Source of the DNA: JAJYIW01 sp963781665
GTDB taxonomy: Bacteria > Chloroflexota > Anaerolineae > Anaerolineales > Anaerolineaceae
Direction of reading: 5' to 3'
Length of the DNA: 64,000 nucleotides
NCBI GenBank assembly: GCA_963781665.1
Contig: CAWAGA010000002.1
Location: 4,650,001-4,714,000 of the forward strand
Shown piece after piece: positions 35,254 to 44,059 of the stretch. Under the pieces are notes generated by a model that was not told the DNA's origin, did no database searches, and worked only from the letters and a program-made list of their open reading frames with translations. The position numbers and the translations under genes were made by a program. Position 1 is the stretch's first letter. Every line of letters begins with the position of its first letter.

Positions 35254-36342
35254 CTATTCCTGACGATATTTGAACCCCGACCCAGATAAAACAACGACGA
35301 TTGGTGCCGGTACCTTACCACAAACCTGCTGCAGTGCGTCCCAAACAACAGCCGATGTAGGTTCAACAAAAAAACCTTGTTTGCCCAGCGAATCCATTCC
35401 AGACAGTATTTGATTTTCACCGACGACAACGATCTGGTCAAATTCACCGGTCATTTCTTGAATAAGCGCACGAGCCCTCACCGGCTGCAGTACTCTTACT
35501 CCTTCCGCCAGAGTCTCACCCTCGATTACCAGCCCAACATTACCCTTCGCCATTTGCCAAACAGGAGCACATGCGGCAGATTGAACCCCAATGTAGGTTG
35601 GGACCCTCGAAATTCTTCCACTCTGCTTCAGGGTGGTAAAACCTCTGATGATTCCCAGCAGCAAACTTCCATGACCGACCGGTGCGACAATGGTCCCTGG
35701 TAATTCATGCAATTGCTCGATAAGTTCGTACGCTATGGTAGCAATCCCCAACATACCAAATGGCAGATATGCGTGGCTGGCATAAGATAAACCACCTTCT
35801 ACGTCTCTAAGCACCGCCTGAGCTGCCGCAGAGCGTGGCCCAGCGACGGCAATTAACTCAGCCCCATAAGCTTCAATTTGAGCTCGCTTCGGACCAGACG
35901 CGCTTACAGGAACATAGACTCGCGATTTTACGCCAGCCCTGGCTGCATATGCTGCAAACGAAGCACCGGCATTCCCAGATGAATCCTCGACTGCCATTCT
36001 AATCCCCCGGCTTTTAATGTAACTCAGCAGAACTGCACTACCTCGATCTTTATATGACCCACTTGGATTGAGGTATTCCAATTTATAGAAGACCCTGGAT
36101 CCAAACGCTTCACCAGCGATTGCAGGCGTTTTACCTTCGCCTAACGAGGTTATCTGCGCGTCGTCTTCAAGGCCGAACATATGGCGAAACCGCCAGATTC
36201 CAGGCATCGTCGTAATTTCCGGTTCAATGACATAATCCGGAAATCCAACCCAATCGAACACCCCACCACAATCCGGACAAAGGTGTGGAATTCCCCGGCT
36301 CGGAAAGGGTTTCTGGCAACCACTGCAAGCTATATCAAGCAT
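35254..36342 (-). CDS. threonine synthase-like PLP enzyme
   Basis: Fold-type II PLP enzyme of 362 aa. An N-terminal zinc ribbon (C6, C9, C22, C25) is followed by the PLP lysine K98 in NPSGSYKDRGSA. EDSSGNAGASFAAYAARAG binds the cofactor phosphate and carboxylate. The zinc ribbon plus this core is typical of threonine synthase (O-phosphohomoserine to threonine); threonine dehydratase-like use is possible. Its ATG overlaps the stop of the moaD-moaE gene by one base. Confidence 0.85.
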   Translation of the reverse strand: MLDIACSGCQKPFPSRGIPHLCPDCGGVFDWVGFPDYVIEPEITTMPGIWRFRHMFGLEDDAQITSLGEGKTPAIAGEAFGSRVFYKLEYLNPSGSYKDRGSAVLLSYIKSRGIRMAVEDSSGNAGASFAAYAARAGVKSRVYVPVSASGPKRAQIEAYGAELIAVAGPRSAAAQAVLRDVEGGLSYASHAYLPFGMLGIATIAYELIEQLHELPGTIVAPVGHGSLLLGIIRGFTTLKQSGRISRVPTYIGVQSAACAPVWQMAKGNVGLVIEGETLAEGVRVLQPVRARALIQEMTGEFDQIVVVGENQILSGMDSLGKQGFFVEPTSAVVWDALQQVCGKVPAPIVVVLSGSGFKYRQE

Positions 36343-37043
36343 TAATCCTCGCGAGTCGGGATGTAATCACCTTCCACCCAGGTTTCACCCCCAGGACCAA
36401 CCTCTTTTTTCCAAATCGGTACAATTTCTTTGAGCCGGTCGATCCCATAATGTGAAGCATCAAAAATGCCTGTATCTCTATGCGCAGCCGAACAGGCAAT
36501 CACGATCGTCGGTGTCAGGGGTTCTAACCGGCCGATACGCTGAACCATGTAAATATTTTCGATAATAGGCCATTTATCCGCTATTTCATTGGCAACCTGC
36601 TGCATTTTAGCTAATGCCATCGGTTTGTAGACTTCATATTCCAAATACGTCGTTTCGTGCGAATTTCCTCTTTGAGTTGAACCTCTGACGATCCCGGAGA
36701 ATACACAAACAGCACCAGTTGTCTTCAAAGTCATTTCTGTAATGACCTTGTTGAAATCAATCTGGTCATCGACGATATCAATGTACACGTGGGGTCTGCT
36801 TCCACCACTCACCGGGGGAAACAATCCTATTTCTGCATCCGCCGGGATGATATCTTCATCAAAGGCGTATTCTTGATTGACTGCGACCAATACGGTTTTT
36901 AATGCCGGTGATATTGCTGGATATTGGCTTTCAAGTAAATTTTTAAGATCACGAACGCACATATCTGAGCTGACATCCAACGTCAATTGCCTGGCGCCGG
37001 CTTTTTCTCTCAAATTTGCAAATAAAAGCACTGTAATTTTCAT
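36342..37043 (-). CDS. MoaD-MoaE fusion (molybdopterin synthase)
   Basis: Both subunits of molybdopterin synthase in one chain of 233 aa. Residues 1-81 are MoaD, ending in the diagnostic Gly-Gly (80-81 in PPVSGG). Residues 85-233 are MoaE with CVFSGIVRGSTQRGN, RIGRLEPLTPTIVIACSAAHRD and the catalytic-lysine region WKKEVGPGGETWVEGD. The sulfur-carrying Gly-Gly must be C-terminal to work, so cleavage after G81 is expected. This is the case for MoaX of Mycobacterium tuberculosis. It lies 6 bp downstream of moaC. Confidence 0.93.
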   Translation of the reverse strand: MKITVLLFANLREKAGARQLTLDVSSDMCVRDLKNLLESQYPAISPALKTVLVAVNQEYAFDEDIIPADAEIGLFPPVSGGSRPHVYIDIVDDQIDFNKVITEMTLKTTGAVCVFSGIVRGSTQRGNSHETTYLEYEVYKPMALAKMQQVANEIADKWPIIENIYMVQRIGRLEPLTPTIVIACSAAHRDTGIFDASHYGIDRLKEIVPIWKKEVGPGGETWVEGDYIPTRED

Positions 37044-37049
37044 CGGCCG

Positions 37050-37532
37050 TCACTCATTGATGATGTCGCCGCTTTTCCCACCATGTTTTTCAACCAATCT
37101 GATATTTTGAATCTTCATCGTTTTCTCAACAGCCTTCGCCATATCATAAACGGTCAATGCTGCGACCGACACAGCGGTTAAGGCTTCCATTTCGGCGCCG
37201 GTCTTTCCCCAGGTATGAACCTTTGCGGTTATGGCTACACCTGGCAGCCCAGGAGATAATTCGCAAATGACGTCGATTTGGTCGATGAGCAAAGGATGAC
37301 ATAATGGGATCAGATCCGCGGTCTTTTTTGCCGCCATTATCCCTGCAATTTGGGCAGCTGTAAGAGCATCGCCTTTCTTTAACCCACCTTGAACCACCAA
37401 ATCGTAAGTTTGGCGCTTCATTTTGACTTCGCCTTTTGCAATTGCCACCCTCTCTGTCTCAGATTTCTCTCCGATATTGACCATATGTACTTGTCCCGAG
37501 GGGTCAATGTGGGTTAGTTTCAGATCGGTCAT
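37050..37532 (-). CDS. moaC: cyclic pyranopterin monophosphate synthase MoaC
   Basis: Makes cPMP in the first stage of molybdenum cofactor synthesis, with MoaA. The protein is 160 aa from the ATG at 37532. Family motifs are K-x-G-D-A-L-x-x-A-x-x-A-G-I-M-A-A-K-K-T, LIPLCHPL and GKTGAEMEALTAVSVAALTVYDM. The frame is open to 37580 but the extra 16 residues overlap scpA and look non-coding. moaA is not in this window. Confidence 0.95.
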   Translation of the reverse strand: MTDLKLTHIDPSGQVHMVNIGEKSETERVAIAKGEVKMKRQTYDLVVQGGLKKGDALTAAQIAGIMAAKKTADLIPLCHPLLIDQIDVICELSPGLPGVAITAKVHTWGKTGAEMEALTAVSVAALTVYDMAKAVEKTMKIQNIRLVEKHGGKSGDIINE

Positions 37533-37540
37533 ATCTGAAT

Positions 37541-37546
37541 TATAAT
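37541..37546 (+). promoter_or_regulatory. -10 element for scpA (possibly leaderless)
   Basis: TATAAT at 37541-37546 ends 7 bp before the GTG at 37554, so the transcript would start at or next to the start codon. The -35 region (37518, TTTCAG) is weak. It lies in the 21-bp gap between divergent moaC and scpA. Confidence 0.45.
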
Positions 37547-37553
37547 CTACCTT

Positions 37554-38333
37554 GTGAGTAATCGGGTTGCGGGACATCAAACAGACAGCTACCGGATCGA
37601 GACCGATGTATATGAGGGGCCACTCGATTTACTTCTGGAATTGATCCAAAAAATGGAGCTTGACATAACCAGTGTTGCATTAGCCCAGGTAACTGACCAA
37701 TATCTGGGGTATCTGCATAATTTACAGCAACAAGATGCCGGCCAGGTCTCAGCCTTTCTGGTTATTGCTGCTAAATTGCTGCAAATTAAATCCGAATCAC
37801 TGCTTCCCCGACCGGTCGTTCGCGAAGTTGGAGAAGAAGATCCTGGCGAAACCCTGGCTCAACAATTAATGCTGTATCGAATCTATAAGCAAGCTGCAGA
37901 ATGGCTGCTAAACCGTGAATTTGATCACCTCAAGACCTACCTGCATACTTCTTCTCAACCCAAATCAAAAGCCAAACCGGTTCCTGGGGAAATTTCTTTA
38001 TCCGAGTTAATAGGTGCAGCCCTATCAGTTTTTTCCATCAAATCCGATATGCCAATATTAAGCGATGTTGTATCCATTCCAAAAATTACAATTCGCGAGA
38101 AAATACAAACCATTCTGGATACATTGCACAGCCAGCCCACGACGACCTTCAACGAATTAGTCATAAAAAATCGATCAAGGATTGAGGTTGTAATAACGTT
38201 TCTGGCGATCTTAGAGCTAATAAAGCGGCACATCATCGATGTTCGTCAAAGCAACCTATTCGCAAATATCGAACTGCAACTCATCCACGAATGGAATCCC
38301 CCGGATGAATTCGAATTGGAATTTGAGGAATAG
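37554..38333 (+). CDS. scpA: segregation and condensation protein ScpA
   Basis: Kleisin subunit of the SMC-ScpA-ScpB complex, 259 aa. The family N-terminus YEGPLDLLLELIQKMELDIT and the segment AAKLLQIKSESLLP are present. The C-terminal winged helix (VVITFLAILELIKRHIIDVRQ) binds the SMC head. The GTG start at 37554 has no Shine-Dalgarno but a -10 box just upstream. scpB is not adjacent. Confidence 0.94.
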   Translation: MSNRVAGHQTDSYRIETDVYEGPLDLLLELIQKMELDITSVALAQVTDQYLGYLHNLQQQDAGQVSAFLVIAAKLLQIKSESLLPRPVVREVGEEDPGETLAQQLMLYRIYKQAAEWLLNREFDHLKTYLHTSSQPKSKAKPVPGEISLSELIGAALSVFSIKSDMPILSDVVSIPKITIREKIQTILDTLHSQPTTTFNELVIKNRSRIEVVITFLAILELIKRHIIDVRQSNLFANIELQLIHEWNPPDEFELEFEE

Positions 38334-38412
38334 AAGGGTTCGTTTGCGATAAAATTCAATCAAATTGTATCGTAATCGGTGAACAATTTATGATGTGTCT
38401 TGGTTTCATGTA

Positions 38413-38421
38413 TGTTATAAT
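38413..38421 (+). promoter_or_regulatory. extended -10 promoter, probably leaderless
   Basis: TG-T-TATAAT (38413-38421) ends 8 bp before the ATG at 38430, and no Shine-Dalgarno fits between. A transcript starting 7-9 bp downstream would begin at the start codon. Confidence 0.55.
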
Positions 38422-38429
38422 AAATTACA

Positions 38430-38885
38430 ATGATTGAGGAAAATCTAGCCGGAAAAGATCAAAATACGGAACCATTACCGATTGACCGTTCCCAGGAAAA
38501 AAATTCACAACGCATACGAATTATTCTTATCTCAGGGATTGGGTTAGTTGTCTTAATTGCATTTGTAGTTGGCATTTACTTCTTATCGACAACAAGTGTT
38601 GAGACAACAAGTCGGATTAGGGATATTTTCATCATTTTCATGGCGCTTGAATCTCTGGTAATTGGACTTACCTTAATCATCTTAATTATTCAGATCGCGA
38701 CGCTCATTAACCTTCTTCAAAATGAAATAAAACCCATCTTGAACTCGACGAATGAAACAGTAAACACTTTACGTGGAACTGCATCATTTATGAGTGATCA
38801 CCTGGTCGAGCCCGTGATGAAAATGAACGAATATTTAGCCGGCCTTAAGAAGCTGTTTGACCTTATCCGTGTTACAAAAAAATGA
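38430..38885 (+). CDS. membrane protein, DUF948-like
   Basis: Protein of 151 aa. It has a polar N-terminus of about 28 residues, two hydrophobic helices (about 31-52 and 66-90) and a C-terminal helix rich in N-E-T-V-N-T-L-R-G-T, as in DUF948/YtxG-type proteins. The next gene encodes a YtxH-type protein, a pairing known from Bacillus (ytxG-ytxH). Function is unknown beyond a link to envelope stress in that group. Confidence 0.65.
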   Translation: MIEENLAGKDQNTEPLPIDRSQEKNSQRIRIILISGIGLVVLIAFVVGIYFLSTTSVETTSRIRDIFIIFMALESLVIGLTLIILIIQIATLINLLQNEIKPILNSTNETVNTLRGTASFMSDHLVEPVMKMNEYLAGLKKLFDLIRVTKK

Positions 38886-38953
38886 CAATAATTAAAGTCA
38901 ACCAAAGAATTTCGAATTGAAGAGCAGATGTGTTTTTGAAAGGAGATTATAAA

Positions 38954-39337
38954 ATGGCAGAACGAGATGATTTTTCAGCTTTCTTGATAGGGTTTCTTAT
39001 TGGAGGATTGACTGGTGCAGCAGTTTCATTATTGTTTGCACCACAATCAGGTGAGGAAACGAGAGCAATAATCAAGGAAAAGGCGATTGAAATCGGCGAT
39101 AAGGCATCTGAAACCGCGGAAGATGCTTATGCACGGGCTGAAGCAGCCGCTAATGATGCAAAGGCAAAAGCCGATGAACTTTCCAAACTGGCAAGAGCCC
39201 GCGCCGAAGAATTACAACGCCGCGGCCAGGTAATTATTGAAGAACAGCGATCTCGAATCACCAGCGCAATTGAATCAGCTCGAAAAACCGGTAAGCAAGG
39301 CGAAAGCGACGCTGAAGCCACTCCATCCGAAGCTTAA
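38954..39337 (+). CDS. YtxH domain-containing protein
   Basis: Protein of 127 aa from the ATG at 38954, preceded by AAAGGAG. The N-terminal helix is the Gly-rich YtxH signature FLIGFLIGGLTGAAVSLLFAPQSGEETR. It is followed by a long charged, Ala-rich amphipathic coiled coil with repeating A-x-A-x-A-x-D patterns, resembling LEA or apolipoprotein-type helices. Function unknown; general-stress proteins carry this domain in Bacillus. Confidence 0.85.
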   Translation: MAERDDFSAFLIGFLIGGLTGAAVSLLFAPQSGEETRAIIKEKAIEIGDKASETAEDAYARAEAAANDAKAKADELSKLARARAEELQRRGQVIIEEQRSRITSAIESARKTGKQGESDAEATPSEA

Positions 39338-39356
39338 TAATTTTCACGAAACAAAC

Positions 39357-39392
39357 AAGAAGAAGGCCACCATTTTGGTGAGCCTTCTTCTT
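39357..39392. terminator. bidirectional terminator between ytxH-type gene and nnrE/nnrD
   Basis: AAGAAGAAGGC (39357-39367) pairs with GCCTTCTTCTT (39382-39392). CACC/GGTG extends the stem inside with one bulged A. Confidence 0.8.
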
Positions 39393-39394
39393 GA

Positions 39395-41014
39395 TTATTC
39401 TTTTAGTTCAGCCATAACCGGAATTATTGATTTAATCACGTCGCCCGCTAACACTGAAGCGGTTGTTCCCAGAGCCTGTGCTGCCTTCAACCCAGCCTGG
39501 GCGTGGATCCAGGCTCCACAATACGCAGCTTCGAATGCACCCATTCCCTGGGCACGCAATCCAGTAATTAGCCCTGCGAGCACATCCCCGGTGCCTGCTC
39601 GCGCTAAGGCCGGTGTAGCAACCGGGATAATTGCGGTGCTTCCGCCCGGATCGGCTATTATGGTGAATGCACCTTTCAAAACGATCACATGCCCCCAATC
39701 TTTTGCATATTTCTCGGCAATTCCGATCCTATCCTTTTGGATATCAGCGATGCTCAAGCCGCTGATAACACCCATTTCTCCTGGGTGAGGTGTAAGAATG
39801 GATCGCTCAGGCAATAAATGAGGCCAATCGGGAATTTGCGCCAACAGTTTTAATCCATCCGCATCGATAATCAAAGGAGGAAGAGAAAAGGTATCTGATT
39901 GTCTCGCTTGGGTTTTTGTGAGGAAACCAATATTGGTATCGCGGCTAGTTGTTTTTTCCGGATTAAGCAGATTGGAAAGAAAACTTTGGGTAGCTTTTTC
40001 TGTCCCCCAACCAGGCCCCAATAGAATGGCAGTAACCCTTTTGATGTTGCGCTGGATGGTAACCGCAGCCGAATCAGAAATGACTCCAAAGTGGTTTGCC
40101 AATAAGAGCCAGGTGGCTTCCGCGAAATGTCCGGCAATAATGGCATGGATTGGTTCGGGAACAGCCAGGGTCACCAGCCCTGCTCCGGACCTGTACGCAG
40201 CTTTCCCAGCGAGTAAAGCTGCTCCAGTATAATTAATCGACCCTGCCACTACCATTGCTGTCCCAAATGTGCCTTTATGGCTGTCCGGTCGTCGCTCAGG
40301 TATTGACGCTCGAACGCTATTTAAATTGATCACATTTCGCTGGATCTGAGCATAATGCTGGTTTTCTTTAGTTAATCCAATATCGATGACCTGAAGGTTT
40401 CCCACATAATTAAACGCCGGAAATTCCAATAGGCCGCGTTTGACCGCTGCCATGCAAATCGTTGTATCAGCCGGAATACACTCGGGGGCAGTTTCACCAT
40501 TATCACAATTCACCCCTGATGGACAATCAACTGCGACCACATAAACTCGTTTCCCGCTTTCTTTGATTATCTCCCTCACCTTGCCCAATATTTTAGCAAT
40601 CTTCGCTTTTAGCGGTAACTTAATGCCCGTACCTAACACCCCATCGATTAAGATGGTTGCTCCATCCAAGTGGGATTTCAGATGGATAAGCTCATGGTCG
40701 TTATCTGCAGAAATGATCGAAACGCCTTCATCAATCAGACGTTTGATCAGGTTATCTTCTGGTGGCCTGGCCCTGACTAGATATGCTGAAACAGTCCATC
40801 CCATCTCATGCAAATAATGCAAAGCGACGAGTGTATCGCCCCCATTATTACCTGGACCGATCAATCCGACCACAATCTCTTTTGTGGATCGTTCTGCATT
40901 AATCCAATTCGCCAGTCCTCGACCGGCATTTTCCATCATTTGTATATAGCTCAAGCCATTTCCATCTACCTCTTTTTCGATGTCCTTCATCTCAGTAACA
41001 GTGACCAGTTTCAT
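39395..41014 (-). CDS. nnr: bifunctional NAD(P)H-hydrate epimerase / ADP-dependent dehydratase
   Basis: Repairs damaged NADHX and NADPHX, 539 aa. The N-terminal YjeF-N (epimerase, NnrE) domain has QMMENAGRGLANWI, GPGNNGGDTLVALHYL and DGVLGTGIKLPL. The C-terminal carbohydrate-kinase-like dehydratase (NnrD) has AMVVAGSINYTGAALLAGKAAYRSGAGLV, LTPHPGEM and the catalytic ARAGTGDVLAGLI. The order and length match the fused bacterial enzyme. Confidence 0.95.
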   Translation of the reverse strand: MKLVTVTEMKDIEKEVDGNGLSYIQMMENAGRGLANWINAERSTKEIVVGLIGPGNNGGDTLVALHYLHEMGWTVSAYLVRARPPEDNLIKRLIDEGVSIISADNDHELIHLKSHLDGATILIDGVLGTGIKLPLKAKIAKILGKVREIIKESGKRVYVVAVDCPSGVNCDNGETAPECIPADTTICMAAVKRGLLEFPAFNYVGNLQVIDIGLTKENQHYAQIQRNVINLNSVRASIPERRPDSHKGTFGTAMVVAGSINYTGAALLAGKAAYRSGAGLVTLAVPEPIHAIIAGHFAEATWLLLANHFGVISDSAAVTIQRNIKRVTAILLGPGWGTEKATQSFLSNLLNPEKTTSRDTNIGFLTKTQARQSDTFSLPPLIIDADGLKLLAQIPDWPHLLPERSILTPHPGEMGVISGLSIADIQKDRIGIAEKYAKDWGHVIVLKGAFTIIADPGGSTAIIPVATPALARAGTGDVLAGLITGLRAQGMGAFEAAYCGAWIHAQAGLKAAQALGTTASVLAGDVIKSIIPVMAELKE

Positions 41015-41347
41015 ACCTAACCCTCTATCTTTTAAAAAGAACGGATTTGCATATATTTTTCGATAATCGTTGATTTATTCGAAGGATCCTGATCTTTTTG
41101 TTGAAATTGTCATCAATCTAGCAAAATTTATATAAACCATTATAAGCGGATTTGCCAAAGTGCAATTTTTCGATTTGATTTCTAATCAATTTCTTATGAT
41201 ACGTGTAATGCTATCCTTTTTCACGCTGAACCGGGTGAATGGCTCATGTTAAGGTATAATAATAACGAGTATCATCGTATACGAAGGTCTTTCGCGTCTT
41301 TTCGCGAATGCTCTTGAATTTTATTTGAATGTGTGGATAAGTGATGT
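41015..41347. other. 333-bp divergent intergenic region
   Basis: AT-rich, no convincing ORF. On the plus strand TATAAT lies at 41255-41260 without a good -35, and a perfect palindrome TCGTATACGA lies at 41275-41284. TTTCGCG is repeated near 41290 and 41301. On the minus strand TTGCAC (41165-41160) and TATAAT (41144-41139) with a 15-bp gap could serve the nnr gene. Confidence 0.5.
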
Positions 41348-42925
41348 ATGGCGAATGTTCCATTTAAGCTGCGAGAAGACTATTGGGAAATTTTTCAACT
41401 AGAACCAAAAGATCTGGAATATTTATACAACCGCTTGCTCGAACTGGAAATCCCACTGACGAGCCTTGAGTTAACCGAAGCATTGGTTACCCAACGGATT
41501 GACCGGGAAAAACAGGCTATTCAAAACAGGCAGCTGTCTGATGGCAAGATTTATCTTCCTAAGGAGCAATACGAACCGGGTCAGGTACTTTTCTTTCCTG
41601 CATTAGACTGGCAAAAAGGAAAAGTCGTTAATGTTCGCCACGGAAATAATCCCAGTGCAAGTGGTTTTGAGGTAATCGAATTAGAAATGGATCGAGGGGG
41701 TTCTCGCGAATTTGCAGTTAATTTGCCTGACCATAAACTGAATCAACCCATCGAATTGAGTATCGACGATGCTTTGCTCGACTATGAAAAAGTGATGCAT
41801 GAATATGGCAATGCACTGGTAGGAAAATTAGACGCTGCATTTGAAAATAATCAGGACCTGGTAAAGATTGCAGCCCGCTGGTTCCCCACCGCGCTACTCG
41901 TCGATGTTAACGTCGGACATTTAAATCTAGCGGAAGCTGCGCTCGATATGGTCGGAGGTGGGCCATTATCCAGCAAAGATTTGCTAGAACAAATCGATTT
42001 ACCGACTGATGTGAATTCTAAATTAACAGAGTTCTCCTTGAATTATGCCCTCCAGGAAGATCCCCGGTTCGATGAGGTTGGTGCATCTGGTGAAATTATC
42101 TGGTTTCTGAACCGATTGGAACCGGATGCTGTAAGGGAAACCCCCACATTTCTACGCTATTCCCGTGCGGAGTCCGATCGGTCCAACCTCACAGAGGAAA
42201 TGGTTGAATTAGAGCAGCAATTAGCTGATGAGTTGGTTCACTTTCAATCTGAACCGGTGAAGCTCGATGAAACAACGATAAGTTTGATCTACCCTCATTG
42301 GCGCTCGGGAACGATACCTCTGACAAATCAGACCATGCAGCTGTTTCCTACCGCATTTGAGTCTCCTCGGATCCGTTTTACGCTCATTGATGCCGATAGC
42401 GGTGACAAATTTCCGGGATGGGTCGTCAGGCATGCCCGCTACGTTTTTGGGTTATCTGATTGGTACAAAGACCAGGGTGTCATACCAGGCAGTTTGATCC
42501 ACATTCAAAAAGGGAAAAAGCCCGGAGAAGTCCGCATCCAGGCAGAAAAACGCCGCTCAAACCGTGAATGGATCCGGACAATTCTGGTCGGCGCGGATGG
42601 TGGTATTGTTTTTGCAATGTTGAAACAAATGGTAACGGCGGCCTTTGACGAACGAATGGCCATCGCTATTCCAGACGTGGAATTTATTGATCAGGTTTGG
42701 GAAAAATCAACCCATCAAAAATCAACACTATTGAATAGTGTTATGTTTACGATGCGTGAGTTAGCTAAACTTAATCCTCAGGGTCATGTACACGCACAAG
42801 AGCTTTACGCAGCTTTGAATGTTATCAAGCGCTGCCCTCCTGCTCCTTTGCTTAGCCTGCTTTCGTCCCAAACCGCTTTTATCCATGTCGGTGATTTGTA
42901 TTTTCGGATGGATGAAGATCAATAG
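41348..42925 (+). CDS. conserved-looking protein of unknown function (525 aa)
   Basis: Soluble protein without signal peptide or membrane helix. The sequence is well-behaved (mixed alpha/beta, no low complexity). It has segments such as FKLREDYWEIFQLEPKDLEYLYNRLLEL at the start and PTALLVDVNVGHLNLAEAALDMVGGGPLS in the middle. Near the centre is IRFTLIDADSGDKFPGWVVRHARYVFGL. I recognise no family. It is followed after 9 bp by another unknown gene, so the two form a likely operon just before the tRNA-Arg gene. Confidence 0.7.
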   Translation: MANVPFKLREDYWEIFQLEPKDLEYLYNRLLELEIPLTSLELTEALVTQRIDREKQAIQNRQLSDGKIYLPKEQYEPGQVLFFPALDWQKGKVVNVRHGNNPSASGFEVIELEMDRGGSREFAVNLPDHKLNQPIELSIDDALLDYEKVMHEYGNALVGKLDAAFENNQDLVKIAARWFPTALLVDVNVGHLNLAEAALDMVGGGPLSSKDLLEQIDLPTDVNSKLTEFSLNYALQEDPRFDEVGASGEIIWFLNRLEPDAVRETPTFLRYSRAESDRSNLTEEMVELEQQLADELVHFQSEPVKLDETTISLIYPHWRSGTIPLTNQTMQLFPTAFESPRIRFTLIDADSGDKFPGWVVRHARYVFGLSDWYKDQGVIPGSLIHIQKGKKPGEVRIQAEKRRSNREWIRTILVGADGGIVFAMLKQMVTAAFDERMAIAIPDVEFIDQVWEKSTHQKSTLLNSVMFTMRELAKLNPQGHVHAQELYAALNVIKRCPPAPLLSLLSSQTAFIHVGDLYFRMDEDQ

Positions 42926-42934
42926 GAATTATAT

Positions 42935-43372
42935 ATGCAAACAAAGCGATTTAGTCTGGTCAAACCTACCCTACAAACACCTTTCCACATTGATTTTGAC
43001 TGGTGGAAACAACATGATAGCAATTGGAGAGTGTACCTGATCAGTTGTCTTTGCGCTGAACACCAGCAGCAAATTGAAAACACAGACATCGATACTTTTA
43101 TAGACTGGATCGATCCGGATACGGCAGAGGTCCAACGTGTTGACGGCCTTCAGCATACTTTGATGAACCACTGTGCCAAGCTAGAAGGCTTTGTGACCAA
43201 CTACACTTCGCTCGTGGATGCGGTTTTCAGGACATTACTGGCTAACGGGAATACACCGCTCAGCCCTGAAGAATTATCGCAACAACTAGGCAGGCCAGCC
43301 ATGACAATTTTGTTAACCTTAACCGGCTTGCGTGTATATAAAGGGTTAAGACCGTTACCGCGACCAAACTAA
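42935..43372 (+). CDS. protein of unknown function (145 aa)
   Basis: Partner of the preceding unknown gene, 9 bp apart. It begins TKRFSLVKPTLQTPFHIDFDWWKQHDSNWRVYLISCLC. The C-terminal half (LSPEELSQQLGRPAMTILLTLTGLRVYKGLRP) looks like a small helix-turn-helix or winged-helix. No family is recognised; a regulatory or adaptor role is only a guess. Confidence 0.65.
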   Translation: MQTKRFSLVKPTLQTPFHIDFDWWKQHDSNWRVYLISCLCAEHQQQIENTDIDTFIDWIDPDTAEVQRVDGLQHTLMNHCAKLEGFVTNYTSLVDAVFRTLLANGNTPLSPEELSQQLGRPAMTILLTLTGLRVYKGLRPLPRPN

Positions 43373-43401
43373 GTTACCAGGAGAATTTATCAATATCACC
43401 T

Positions 43402-43475
43402 GCCTCTGTAGCTCAATTGGACAGAGCACTGGACTTCTAATCCAATGGTTGCGAGTTCGAGTCTCGCCAGGGGCA
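43402..43475 (+). tRNA. tRNA-Arg (anticodon TCT)
   Basis: Cloverleaf seen by eye: acceptor GCCTCTG/CAGGGGC, D-arm GCTC/GAGC, anticodon loop CTTCTAA (TCT), T-arm GCGAG-TTCGAGT-CTCGC, discriminator A. One C/A mismatch sits at the base of the anticodon stem. CCA is not encoded. Confidence 0.92.
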
Positions 43476-43613
43476 CATGATCGTTTTTGGAAACCAGCCA
43501 TTGCCTGAAATATTTACTTCTCGACCTTTTATAATAATATAAACACAGATCAAAGGTATCGTAAGATTTGGTGAAACTGGATATACAAACGACCTTTTTA
43601 TAGGAGCAATAAG

Positions 43614-44039
43614 ATGGTAACACTAGAAGTAAAACCCAAGTATACAAAAACAACAGGTTATTCACCTGAAAATGCTCTCCTCTTCGCTCAAGGCGTGACA
43701 GGTTGGCGTTTGTCAATTCGGCAACATATCTGGACGCCTCCCACCGATGTGTACGAGATGGAAGATAAATATTGCGTAAGGGTTGAAATTTCCGGAATGG
43801 ATGAAAATGATTTTACAGTAAAAATCGATTCCAACAGATTGACCATCAGTGGCATTCGGTCTGATCTTCCGGAGACGCGCGCTTATCATCAAATGGAAAT
43901 CCACTTTGGTGAGTTTAGCACTTCAGTGGACCTGCCGGGCCTGGTGGATATCGATCACGTATCTGCTGACTATACGAATGGTTTTTTGCGGGTGAATTTA
44001 CCCAAAGCTCAAACCAAACACGTAGACATTTCTCAATAG
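43614..44039 (+). CDS. Hsp20/alpha-crystallin small heat-shock protein
   Basis: Holding chaperone of 141 aa. The alpha-crystallin domain spans about residues 38-141: PPTDVYEMEDKYCVRVEISGMDENDF, then RLTISGIR and VSADYTNGFLRVNLPKA. The last has the diagnostic Y-x-N-G-x-L-x-V motif. It lacks the usual C-terminal I-x-I. SD TAGGAGC lies 9 bp before the ATG, and TATAAT sits at 43530. lon follows after 20 bp, a natural heat-stress pair. Confidence 0.93.
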   Translation: MVTLEVKPKYTKTTGYSPENALLFAQGVTGWRLSIRQHIWTPPTDVYEMEDKYCVRVEISGMDENDFTVKIDSNRLTISGIRSDLPETRAYHQMEIHFGEFSTSVDLPGLVDIDHVSADYTNGFLRVNLPKAQTKHVDISQ

Positions 44040-44059
44040 AGGGTTAAAGAGTATAGCGA

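Noticed and set aside
39237..39788. Open frame of 183 aa over the nnr terminator
   Set aside because: Crosses a clear bidirectional terminator and is antisense to the conserved dehydratase domain.
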